A stretch of DNA of 64,000 nucleotides. Origin: Kalmanozyma brasiliensis GHG001 (Eukaryota; Basidiomycota; Ustilaginomycetes; Ustilaginales). The DNA is taken from the NCBI RefSeq assembly GCF_000497045.1, contig NW_015961970.1:682802-746801 (forward strand). Reading direction: 5' to 3'. The notes under the pieces were generated by a model. The model worked only from the letters and a program-made list of their open reading frames with translations, was not told the DNA's origin and did not search any database. Shown one piece after another: positions 11,001 to 18,956 of this stretch; within the stretch, counting starts at the first letter, position 1, and each line of letters begins with the position of its first letter. Both the position numbers and the translations under genes were made by a program.

Positions 11001-12335
11001 TCTCCAGAGTCGGAGACACCTCCCGTGCCTGCCAAGTCGCCAGTCATCGAGCCCCTACCAAGGATGACTGCTGCTCATACGGCCCTGTCGTCCAGATCGA
11101 CCTCGACGCTGCCCGACCCGCCCCGCACGCTCCGAGGTCGCATTGCATCTCTGTCAAAGATGAATGTTGCTTGGAAGGACGAGAACGTCGCTCCGGCCCA
11201 GACTGCCGAGCTGGGACATCCCTCGCGCTTGCGAGCCTCTTCGTCGACGTCGAGCTTGAACAAGGTGTTTCGCTTTCCTTGGTCGCGCTCGTCGGACAAG
11301 GTGAATGCCGCCTTCCCGGAGCCTACACCGTTCCCGTTGGGCGAGCGCAATCACACTAAGGCAGCATCGGTGTCCGCCTCGTTCTCGCGCAACAAGTCTC
11401 GACCCAGCGTGCGGATGCTGTCCGTCGACGAACAGAGACCTTTGCCCGCTCCTCCTCTTTCGGAGGCCTCGCTGTTGGGCAAGGACAAGCGATACCCGCC
11501 TAGCTCGCGCAAGTTTTCCTATGAGATGCTGCACGGGCCTGCGTTCGAGACGGGCGCTGGTTCGCGACACTTCCGCGGTCGATCTGGCAGCTCCAAGTCG
11601 TCATCATTCGGCACGAGCATCTTCTCATCGAACGAGGGACCGGAAATGCAAGAGTCCTCCCGCTTTGCTAGCTTCGCAAAGCTGGGGCGACGATGGGACT
11701 CGATCTCGTCGCGTGGCACCAACACCTCTGCTCGCAACAGCTCGGAAGTCAGCTCGCAGCCAACGAGCGCCTCGTTAGGGTCCATGAAAGGGTTCCCGAC
11801 GCTGTCAGCATCCGAATCTGCACCTTTGGCAGGGGCCAAGTTGATGGCTTCTCTACCGCGCGATCTGGACAAGGGTCTGCGACGATCCAAGACGCCTCCA
11901 CCGCGACGAAGCTCTTTGCTGCGCAGGTCGTTGGAGAACGCGCCCATCAAGCGAGCGCCTATTCCTAGCGAGTTCTTGCAGGCCAAAGACCCGGTGATGG
12001 CGCCGATCTCGGAACAGAGCGAGATGGGCAGCCCCGCATCGACACGGGCGGCGAGGAACGCAGATGTGGAGATGAGCCCGGCCAGCGTGATCGCATCGCC
12101 GCAGGTAGGAGAGGGAAGGATGAGCATGAGCGAGAGGTACAGGTTGCAGGGCCTGACCGTGCCTGCTCCGTTGGCGTTGTCGTCTTCGCTCACGTCGCCG
12201 ATGCTGGGTTCTTTGACGGAGCCCACTTCAGCTGGCAAAGCGTCTGTTTCTCCTCGGTCAGGAAAGTCGCCACTCCCGGTGGCTTTCTCTCACGGCACCC
12301 TTACGGTGGCACGACCTCCCTCGCTCGCTAGCTAG
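8058..12335 (+). CDS. Large Ser/Pro-rich, mostly disordered protein of unknown function
   Basis: Intronless frame of 1425 codons starting at an ATG in a favourable context (acaATGa). I do not recognise the family. Composition is dominated by Ser, Pro, Ala and charged residues with many SSS and SP/TP sites, as in fungal signalling or cell-polarity scaffolds. Two segments stand out from the disorder. Around residues 812-864 there is a Cys/His-containing island, with Cys in SVCIDQDG, His-x3-Cys in FHRPNCS and a CGC pair after a Trp. Around residues 901-940 a short charged stretch beginning MDPVRQAQLW looks like a coiled coil. Runs of basic and proline residues near the end (KTPPPRRSSLLRRSLENAP) could be phosphorylation or SH3 targets. 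Long uninterrupted length and codon pattern make it a real gene; its role is open. Confidence 0.8.
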   Translation: MTSHLASKELPPPPLRINKQRTMHSPHQQDAMIQHATQATGPSDPSASGPSHLGVPSQNGDASVTASRTPSGRFRIRVPSFSKQARSSDAGQNGATVHNASHTASMAQVQDKVWQPRWAPKLKRTNPSKSVTTYSPILDHQMPAFAPFVASPPPAVQLDDAGFGRPFSTTGLFDLADARFSFLDMRMMDNDSDSDSSDSLVVPVRAPQPPVICEPPERQNAQDNAPAETTAAANSAPLELATGSALVEHVSAREMLRVPPASMMPMTQDSQAARLSLMTASPALASLISSFPSPLTRDSNAAPSSSDLDPMQSVDSDASKSRPAMPKENSWDGGERWEFQAARHNAMSSGHDSAGTPYLDMEDEDEAELLEATLAQPQSAAVRSALGLSSVSPPKTRVIRNPPPRPAPSMALPELPAPSSSAGHSDARQHTPTSSVQLDAQRTDSQPGSASSSKQKTQRPLILPTLRSSSSVDRLSAMGSAHASPSAEHKLAKIANGHNLKPLTLPGDASTEELSKSLDISRDTVKQMLDTTQHVWRNHLLGSSAFNGDAPRSTSALERLPRSSSSPMLSTMFVNQGSSDSFVTAEDSSKGSVAKSVAGRNSDRSSLLGLPYISSTKPSFDFQSPGWAVSKNGADAVRTSTNDSQAERARKRSTFLGRSSDEGSTASYNFSRPIRRDANGIEAGMSTSVSMPSLAAAREAPKPPAVLQSPLLLKGESEATGFAQIAVDDEQEVLADSSSETYQPFAPSRMMSTPVVGPSMDAKEPAIDLTGANLHKAMPELPAQGKNASPRPRRNSDTVLNAFAPEFGKRAPGELHAWSVCIDQDGVPAIRPSASAFHRPNCSLAGKSNATWQCGCRASISGDPNLAMSPRANGVGAQNLAPMGQSSPGRSRSLSAGQIMDPVRQAQLWSQVEQHKDLIRKHEDKIADLQEQVKRMSTEIASARPSFSSTFPTPELLSTPNFPAPPNRTHTIARKPLPTIVSPESETPPVPAKSPVIEPLPRMTAAHTALSSRSTSTLPDPPRTLRGRIASLSKMNVAWKDENVAPAQTAELGHPSRLRASSSTSSLNKVFRFPWSRSSDKVNAAFPEPTPFPLGERNHTKAASVSASFSRNKSRPSVRMLSVDEQRPLPAPPLSEASLLGKDKRYPPSSRKFSYEMLHGPAFETGAGSRHFRGRSGSSKSSSFGTSIFSSNEGPEMQESSRFASFAKLGRRWDSISSRGTNTSARNSSEVSSQPTSASLGSMKGFPTLSASESAPLAGAKLMASLPRDLDKGLRRSKTPPPRRSSLLRRSLENAPIKRAPIPSEFLQAKDPVMAPISEQSEMGSPASTRAARNADVEMSPASVIASPQVGEGRMSMSERYRLQGLTVPAPLALSSSLTSPMLGSLTEPTSAGKASVSPRSGKSPLPVAFSHGTLTVARPPSLAS

Positions 12336-13489
12336 AGCTGAAGAGGCAGAGAGGCTCAAAACGGTCTCTCATTGTATTCTGTGACTTTCGTGTATAGTAA
12401 TGCCACAGTAGCATGCAGACACCACGACCACACTGCGTTTTGTTCTGTGCTGCTACTCCGTTGGCAGCCGGCGGTTGAGGCCAGCTCAAGCAATCTGGAT
12501 GACGTTCTCGTTCAAGTCGATGGGAGCAGCGTTGGTCGCAGGTGTCGACACGACGCCGCAAGAGCGTGTGCCAGCGGTCTGGGCCAGCCCGGCTGTTCGA
12601 AGTTGAATTTTGGAAAGCCGAAAGGCGTGGCCTGCGAGAAGTTGAAGTTTTCAAGTCTAGGGAATACAAAAACGGCTGCACGCAGGTTTAACTTTTATAT
12701 TGAATTTTAGAGGGTTCGGTGACGCCGTTGCCTGCTTCGAAAGCTGCTGCTGCTCAGGAGCCTGTTCCCCGCGACCCCTTTTTTGGTCCCGCCAGGCTGC
12801 AGGCTGCAGCTGCTTCAATTCTGATGCCTGGTGGTTGGTCTTTTCTCTCTTTGTTCTCGAAATTGAGTGAGCAAGCAAAAGTGGGCTCTGACCACCCTTC
12901 AAAAAGTCACACTGCGCGCGCCGCTGATCGCCTGCTGGTGCTGTGTCTGAGTGAGTGTCTGATGCGCGCCCGTTCCAACTCCACCTCTGTGATTCACGCA
13001 ACCCTCGCTTGCCGTTGAAGCTTTTGCCAAAAGGACGCGCTCTCGACATCGACATCAACCCTTCAGCATCATCGCCGTCGTCGTCGCCATTACACCCAGG
13101 AGACACGCTCGCTCTTCTCCGCATCCTTTGTACTCGTCGGTCTCCGCTCCGTCCCTACGCTCTTACCATCTCCATATTCGCATTCAGCTTACCGCGCATC
13201 GACCGGAAGCTCAGTCAGCCAGAACTTGGCGTTGCGCACTCAGCTCGCACATCAGTCTATCTGCACTTTTGCTCGGAACTCGCCTTCGCAACGGTCACGC
13301 CGCTTCTTCCGGCTCGCTCACTCAGTCCATCGGATCCGTTGATCAGGTCGGTGCGCACAGCGAAACGCGCGTGCATTCGATTCAGCAAGTCCATATAACC
13401 ACTCTGGACTCCGATCCAACGCACTCTCGACAGTGGCTCGCATCGGTAACATCATCGACACGCAGAAAAGTCGTCTGACGCAATAAACT
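12336..13489. other. Intergenic with pyrimidine-rich leader of VAC8
   Basis: No gene recognised. From about 13000 to 13489 the strand is rich in C and T with many tcgcc and catc runs, as expected for a fungal promoter and 5' leader just before the VAC8 start. Short open frames here are unconvincing. Confidence 0.5.
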
Positions 13490-15336
13490 ATGGGTAACAT
13501 CTGCAGTTGCTGCGGATGTGGCTCCTCCCGCAATGCCAACTACGAGCCTCTCTTGCTCGACAATGAGCGAGATGCCGTAGCAGACCTGCTTCAATACCTC
13601 GAGAGTAAGTTCAACCCTGCCTTTGCATGCCGCCGCGCATTGCTATGCCCAATAGTGGCGTCCGAAGGCTTTACCGCATCATCTCGTCTCAACCTTCGGC
13701 TGATCTTGTCCTCTCATCCCCTCTGCCACTGCCTGCTTCTCTTGTTTCGACCACGCTAGACCGCTCCGAGACCAACTTCTTTACCGGCGACCCTCTGCGA
13801 GCATTATCGACACTTTCCTTCAGCGACAATGTGGACCTGCAGAGGAGTGCAGCGCTTGCGTTCGCCGAGATCACGGAAAAGGAAGTGCGTGAGGTTGGTC
13901 GAGACACGCTCGAGCCCATCATGTTCCTCCTGCAGAGCCACGATGTCGAAGTGCAACGAGCCGCCAGCGCCGCTCTTGGCAACCTCGCCGTCAACGCTGA
14001 GAACAAGCTTCTCATCGTCAAGCTCGGTGGTCTTGAACCTCTGATCCGCCAAATGCTCAGCCCCAACGTCGAAGTGCAGTGCAACGCTGTCGGGTGCATC
14101 ACCAACCTCGCCACTCACGACGACAACAAGACCAAAATCGCAAAGTCTGGCGCCTTGGTGCCTCTCACCCGTCTCGCTCGCTCCAAGGACATGCGTGTGC
14201 AGCGCAACGCGACCGGCGCCCTGCTTAACATGACACATAGCGATGAGAACCGTCAGCAGCTGGTCAACGCTGGTGCGATTCCCGTTCTCGTTGGTCTACT
14301 TGGAAGCTCGGACACCGACGTTCAGTACTACTGCACTACCGCCCTCAGCAACATTGCCGTCGACGCTGCCAACCGTAAAAAGCTCGCTCAAACGGAGCCC
14401 CGACTCGTTCAGAACCTGATTGGCTTGATGGAGAGCAGCTCGCTCAAGGTGCAGTGCCAGTCGGCGCTGGCGCTTCGTAACCTCGCCTCGGACGAAAAGT
14501 ACCAGATCGAGATCGTGCGCTCCAACGGCTTGCCTCCTCTCCTGCGATTGTTGCGGTCCTCGTTCCTGCCTCTCATCCTGTCCGCCGCTGCATGCGTGCG
14601 AAATGTTTCGATCCACCCTGCCAACGAATCACCCATCATCGACGCCGGCTTCTTGCACCCGCTCATCGACCTGCTCAGCCACGAGGACAACGAAGAGATC
14701 CAATGCCACGCCATCTCGACGCTTCGCAACCTCGCCGCTTCGAGCGAACGCAACAAGACCGCGATTGTCGAAGCCGGCGCTGTGGAACGCATCAAGGAGC
14801 TGGTGCTCAACGTGCCGCTCTCCGTTCAAAGCGAGATGACCGCCTGCGCAGCCGTGCTTGCGCTTTCGGAGGACCTCAAGCCGCAGCTGCTCGAGATGGG
14901 CATCTGCGAGGTGCTCATCCCGCTCACTGCCTCGCCGTCCGTCGAAGTGCAGGGCAACTCTGCAGCGGCACTCGGCAATCTTTCCTCGAAATCGGACGAC
15001 TATGCGCCCTTCAACGCCGTGTGGTCGACCCCTGAAGGCGGACTGCACGGCTACCTCATTCGCTTCCTCGAGTCGCAGGACTCGACGTTCCAGCACATTG
15101 CCGTGTGGACCATCGTTCAGTTGCTTGAGTCGGGCGATGCGCAGCTCGAGGAGTCGATCCGGGCGTCGGATCAGCTGCTGCCCTTGATCCAGCAGCTCGC
15201 CTCGCTCTCGGCGGATCAGAGCGCCGAGGAGGAGAGGACCGAGGGTGGTGGTAGCGACGATGGGACCAGTGCGGAGGGCGAGATCAGTTCGCTGGCTAGG
15301 AGGATCCAGGAGATGATCCTGGAACCTCAGCAGTAA
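13490..15336 (+). CDS. VAC8: Vac8, armadillo-repeat vacuolar membrane protein, two exons
   Basis: Armadillo-repeat adaptor on the vacuolar membrane, needed in yeasts for vacuole inheritance and fusion, nucleus-vacuole contact and selective autophagy. Exon 1 is 13490-13604 and exon 2 is 13760-15336, with a gtaagt..ctag intron of 155 bp; the joined product is 563 residues, close to yeast Vac8 (578). The N-terminus [11 protein letters not shown] has Gly2 for myristoylation and several Cys for palmitoylation. After splicing, [19 protein letters not shown] runs into [13 protein letters not shown] without a gap. Around eleven ARM repeats follow, with highly conserved blocks such as [52 protein letters not shown] and [14 protein letters not shown]. 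The C-terminus is an acidic Glu/Gly/Ser tail. Opening the frame at a later in-intron ATG would lose the acylation site. Confidence 0.96.
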
Positions 15337-16236
15337 CAACCTGAGCCGAGATACCCTTTTACCAGCCCGCTGTTGCACGATCAAAAGTCAAAGCACGCAC
15401 AATCCTATCACCATCTATCTTGTCGGGGAGATCAGCCGCTCAGCCGACCTCGGTCCTCCCGCCCGTCATTCATTCGACACTGTTTACCTTCATCTCGTCA
15501 TCCATAGCCCCGCTGTTCTATTCGCCTTTTTGTCGTGTCATTTCAACGAACAAAACATGTCTTTCTTTTATCACTTGTCGGGCTTGCGTGTGAGTGTGTG
15601 GTTGCCTTGTACTCGGCATCGAGTGTCAGCATCATTGAGCGTGAGCGAAGGATGGCGGCCATGCGAGCGGGGGCACTGGCCCACCTTGATTTCAGGCTTG
15701 CAGCAAACAAAGGTGCCACACTCTGTTGGGATAACACCGCCACGTATGATCGCAACAATGCCACGGAAGCGGTCGAAGTTGAGCGACAGCCAGGCCAGCC
15801 GATCTTTGCCCTTCTAGCTTGTCAGGACATCGATGGGAAGGGCAGAAGAACAATCGGATGGCTCAGTGTCTACAAGGTCTTGTGCCTCTCATTTCAAGCT
15901 TGTCGGGGTCAATGCTGCAATCTCCGACCGCGCACGCACATCACGCTTTACACGAGACGCAGAGGGGGTGGGGGAACGTTCGTACTGAGCTCGACATCGA
16001 CGTTGGGTGCGATTTGACGAATGGGCTCCACCACTTGTCTCTGTGCCATCTCACACGCTCTCAAATGGTGCGCCGCGGCACATGGTCGGCTCGTTTGTGC
16101 CATTCAACTCTCGGCCCTCGTCTCGGTCCATCGCTCACCAATTCTTTCACCTTTGCGCTCGGTCCCTCACACTGACATTCGCTGTCATCGTCGGAAAACT
16201 ACTTGTATTGCTACCACCACCCAAGAACGAGACGAT
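15337..16236. other. Intergenic between VAC8 and COX6A, contains repeat copy A
   Basis: Both flanking genes end here (convergent). Apart from the dispersed repeat copy at 15676-15898 nothing is recognised. A 121-codon open frame starts at the ATG at 15652 and runs through the repeat; its status is discussed under the repeat. Confidence 0.5.
15676..15898 (+). repeat. Dispersed repeat, copy A (223 bp)
   Basis: This segment matches 21196-21423 in the same orientation, with 8 substitutions and two small indels (3 and 2 nt), about 96% identity. Similarity starts at ctggcccacctt and stops at catttcaag; flanks differ. One frame is open through both copies (contains QPGQPIFALLACQDIDG). Seven of eight substitutions change a residue in that frame, which argues against current protein selection. 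No terminal inverted repeats or target-site duplication are evident. It could be a duplicated gene remnant, a short non-autonomous element or a transposon fragment. Confidence 0.85.
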
Positions 16237-17102
16237 TTAGGGGTCGACCGAGTAGTTGATCATCTTGTTGTGGAAGAAGCTCTTGCTGCCGTCTCCCCAG
16301 GGGAAGGCCTTCTTGCGGATGTTGTTGTACTCGTAGAAGGTGCGCTCGGGGGGCTGCTCGTCGTTGTCGTGGAACTCGTGCACCATGTGGTCGTAGTGGT
16401 GCTTCTCGATGCCGTAGATGTACACGGCCAGAACGATCGCTGCCGAATCCAATGGAGAAGGGTGAATACGATGTCAGAACATGCGACGCGCGAGTGGGTT
16501 CGGAGGAAAGCGAAGGGACGGAGAGACAGAAAGATGGGAACAAGAGATGCGGGGTGCAACTTACAACCAGGAATGCACACGTAGAGCGAGACCTTGCGCC
16601 AGAGGTCGGCGGACTCTGTCGGCGATCAATGCGAAGGATTGGCGAGAGCGGATGGTTAGTATCACGGACTTCGTGGCTGACTCTCATTCGGTCTGCTGCG
16701 GTGTGGGCGGATTCGTCGTCTGCTTCCCATGTCGAGATGCGTTTGCTCTATCTCTTTCGACGACCTGCTCGACTTCCAGCAACGCTCAAAGCGATTCCTC
16801 GGGGTCAAAGGCGCGCTGCTCGCGACCCTGGGCTGATGTTCATCCCGTCATGTCCTGCCTACAGCCATGAGATCCGATCGAACGATCATGTTGCGTCCTC
16901 CGCCCTCAGGAAGCAGCCCCCAAATAGTCCGCCTCTGCGAAAGGTACTCACTGCCAGCGTGCTCCTTGTGGTGCATCCTCTCGGCGAGGAACTCGTTCTC
17001 GCCGGCGGCGGTTGCGAGTCTGCGCACGGCGCCGGTCTGAACGCGGGCGGTGGTGGTGGTGAGGCTGCGGCCGAACAGGCCGGCTGCGAATCGGGAGGCC
17101 AT
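16237..17102 (-). CDS. COX13: Cytochrome c oxidase subunit 6A (Cox13), three exons
   Basis: Nuclear-encoded subunit VIa of complex IV, a single-span inner-membrane protein involved in dimer contacts and regulation. Exons are 17102-16952, 16615-16565 and 16439-16237, with gtgagt/cag and gtaagt/cag junctions, giving 134 residues. The N-terminus is an Arg/Thr/Ala-rich mitochondrial presequence without acidic residues (MASRFAAGLFGRSLTTTT). The mature part reads HHKEHAGKSADLWRKVSLYVCIPG, then a hydrophobic helix (SIVLAVYIYGIE) and the conserved tail with YNNIRKKAFPWGDGSKSFFHN, matching the family's NIRxKxFxWGDGxxxLF block. Upstream of the ATG the coding strand carries a CT-rich tract (17139-17175). 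An in-frame upstream extension exists, but the chosen ATG gives the best targeting signal. Confidence 0.92.
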
Positions 17103-17537
17103 CTTTGCTGTTGCTTCGAGGTGAGGGAGATGTGGGGAAGGAGAGAGATAGATATATTGCAGAGAGAGAGAGAGATGGTTCACCTTGTCTGCAGCGATCG
17201 CTCTCGCTTCCGAATTCACAGAGAAAGCGGCTCTGCCACTGGGGCTGCGTCCGGCCAATCCCGCACACGTGACTGAGCCAATTTTACACAGCAACCAAAA
17301 ATGAGGTCTAACACTCATCTGATTTCTTCTCGAAGATCATCACCATGCAGAACCTCCATCCTTGGTGTCCGGACGCAACTGCTACGTCAACCTCACAGAT
17401 AAGGCAAGAGGCTCTCGGGGGTGCTCTCTCACAGACAATTTTGCAAACGCGAGAGAAAGAAACAAGAGCATGGGCTGATCCGCCAAAGTATCGTGTCTGA
17501 TATTGTATCGTCGATTCAAGGTTGAGGCTGTTTTGAG
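17103..17537. other. Intergenic with GA/CT microsatellite leader of COX6A
   Basis: Gap between the COX6A start and the 3' end of the velvet gene, both on the minus strand. Bases 17139-17175 form an imperfect GA repeat (CT on the transcribed sense), interrupted by a short AT-rich tatatt piece. It is probably part of the COX6A core promoter or leader. Nothing else recognised. Confidence 0.55.
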
Positions 17538-18956
17538 CTATTCATCGTCATCGTCGCCGCCAGAGCCTCCATCGTAATCGCCTCCATCCGCTCCATCTCC
17601 ACCATCGTCATTGCGTCTTCGTTGCTTCTTCTTATCGTTCCTCACCGGGATCTTGATGCCCTGCGACGCCAACTTGCGGGAGAGCGGTGTTGGGTCCAGC
17701 ATCCCTGGGAAGCGTCGTGGCGAATAGACGGTAAACGGATCCGTATAGGTCTCTGCCAGCGCCTCGGCGACACCCGTGCCGACGCGCCCGCTGACCTCGA
17801 GGTTGACAAACATGAGCTTGATGCGGTAGACGCCCTCGGTGCGAACGGAGATGTCCTGGAAGACGAAAAAGATGCACCACTTGTCCTGCTCGTCCTTGAG
17901 CACCGAGGCGCTGGCGACGGCGGCGCCGACGAGATTGCGCGTGTACGATTCGGCCTGACCCTGCTGTGCGAAGGGGCCGCCGCCTCCCATCTGAAGACCG
18001 GATGCAAAGGCTGCGGGTCGCATGTTGCCGTCCGGCGAATGGATGCCATCCGGCGGCCCGCCAGAGCGGTAGTCGCCATCGGGTCCACCCATACCATCGC
18101 CGGCGAAATTGCCAAACGATGGACCCGAGCGAGGCTGCCCGTACTCGTCCGTCGCGTACCCGCCAGGTCCACCCATTTGCTGCTGCTGCGAAGGGTGGAC
18201 GGGGAGCGAAGAGGCGTGGTGATGCACAAGGATGTTTCGCGGTGCCAGCATGAGGTCGTCCGGATGACACAGATCCGTAGCCAGCAGGAAGAGCGATGTG
18301 TTGACATCCAGGGGGCTCACCTCTTCGCCCGATGCCTCGTCGGTGATGACGAGCTTGACGATGAGCGTCGGGCTGAGCGGACGTCGGTCCTTGTCGCCAA
18401 AACCACACATTCGCGCGCGGCTCGGGTGCTGGACGACGACGAGACGATACCTCTTACCGTTCTCGACGCGGGAGAACCCATCCAGATTGGGTCGCTCGCT
18501 GGTCGTGGGTCGGGGCCCAAACTCGTCCACAGCACCACGTGGAGGAGCGGTAGCAGCAGGAGCTACAGCACCGTATGCATGCTCCGCCTCGGAGGGATAC
18601 TGAGGCCGTGAAGCGGGAGCACCATAGGCGCGCTCCTGTTCTTCGCGTGCCTTCATCATCTCGAGCTCGTGTTGATACTGTCGCTCTTGCGAGCTGTTAT
18701 GAGCGCTTCCTCCTCCCCTCTGGAATTGAGCTCGCTCCACGTCGCGCGGATATGAATCGTAGCCTGGACGCTGACGGTACGAGTCTGAATACTCGTCGTG
18801 CGCCGTGTGAGGTCTGCGTCTCTCTTCCGGTGCGTAGCCGTAGTCGGCACGATCCCTGGGCTGCTGCGAAGGATGCTGTTGGGAAGGATACGAGGGACCA
18901 GCACCATTGCCGCTGGCCAAACCAGCGTCGCGTTCGTCGGATTCGGATCGGGACAT
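17538..18956 (-). CDS. velB: Velvet-domain regulator, VelB-like
   Basis: Fungal nuclear regulator of development and secondary metabolism that pairs with VeA or VosA-type partners; smut velvet genes influence teliospore formation. The 472-residue protein has a Gln/Pro/Tyr-rich disordered head (1-158), then a velvet domain in two parts. The first (about 160-250) includes RYRLVVVQHPSRARMCGFGD and PLDVNTSLFLLATD. The second (about 340-435) includes WCIFFVFQDISVRTEGVYR and DPFTVYSPRRFPG, ending TPLSRKLASQGIKIPVR. They are separated by about 90 low-complexity Gly/Met/Pro residues. A split velvet domain with such an insert, and the FPG..TPLS..GIKIPVR end, fit VelB better than VosA. A basic KKKQRRR run (likely nuclear localisation) precedes an acidic Asp/Gly tail. 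Intronless in this model. Velvet membership is certain, VelB versus another subfamily is likely. Confidence 0.88.
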   Translation of the reverse strand: MSRSESDERDAGLASGNGAGPSYPSQQHPSQQPRDRADYGYAPEERRRPHTAHDEYSDSYRQRPGYDSYPRDVERAQFQRGGGSAHNSSQERQYQHELEMMKAREEQERAYGAPASRPQYPSEAEHAYGAVAPAATAPPRGAVDEFGPRPTTSERPNLDGFSRVENGKRYRLVVVQHPSRARMCGFGDKDRRPLSPTLIVKLVITDEASGEEVSPLDVNTSLFLLATDLCHPDDLMLAPRNILVHHHASSLPVHPSQQQQMGGPGGYATDEYGQPRSGPSFGNFAGDGMGGPDGDYRSGGPPDGIHSPDGNMRPAAFASGLQMGGGGPFAQQGQAESYTRNLVGAAVASASVLKDEQDKWCIFFVFQDISVRTEGVYRIKLMFVNLEVSGRVGTGVAEALAETYTDPFTVYSPRRFPGMLDPTPLSRKLASQGIKIPVRNDKKKQRRRNDDGGDGADGGDYDGGSGGDDDDE

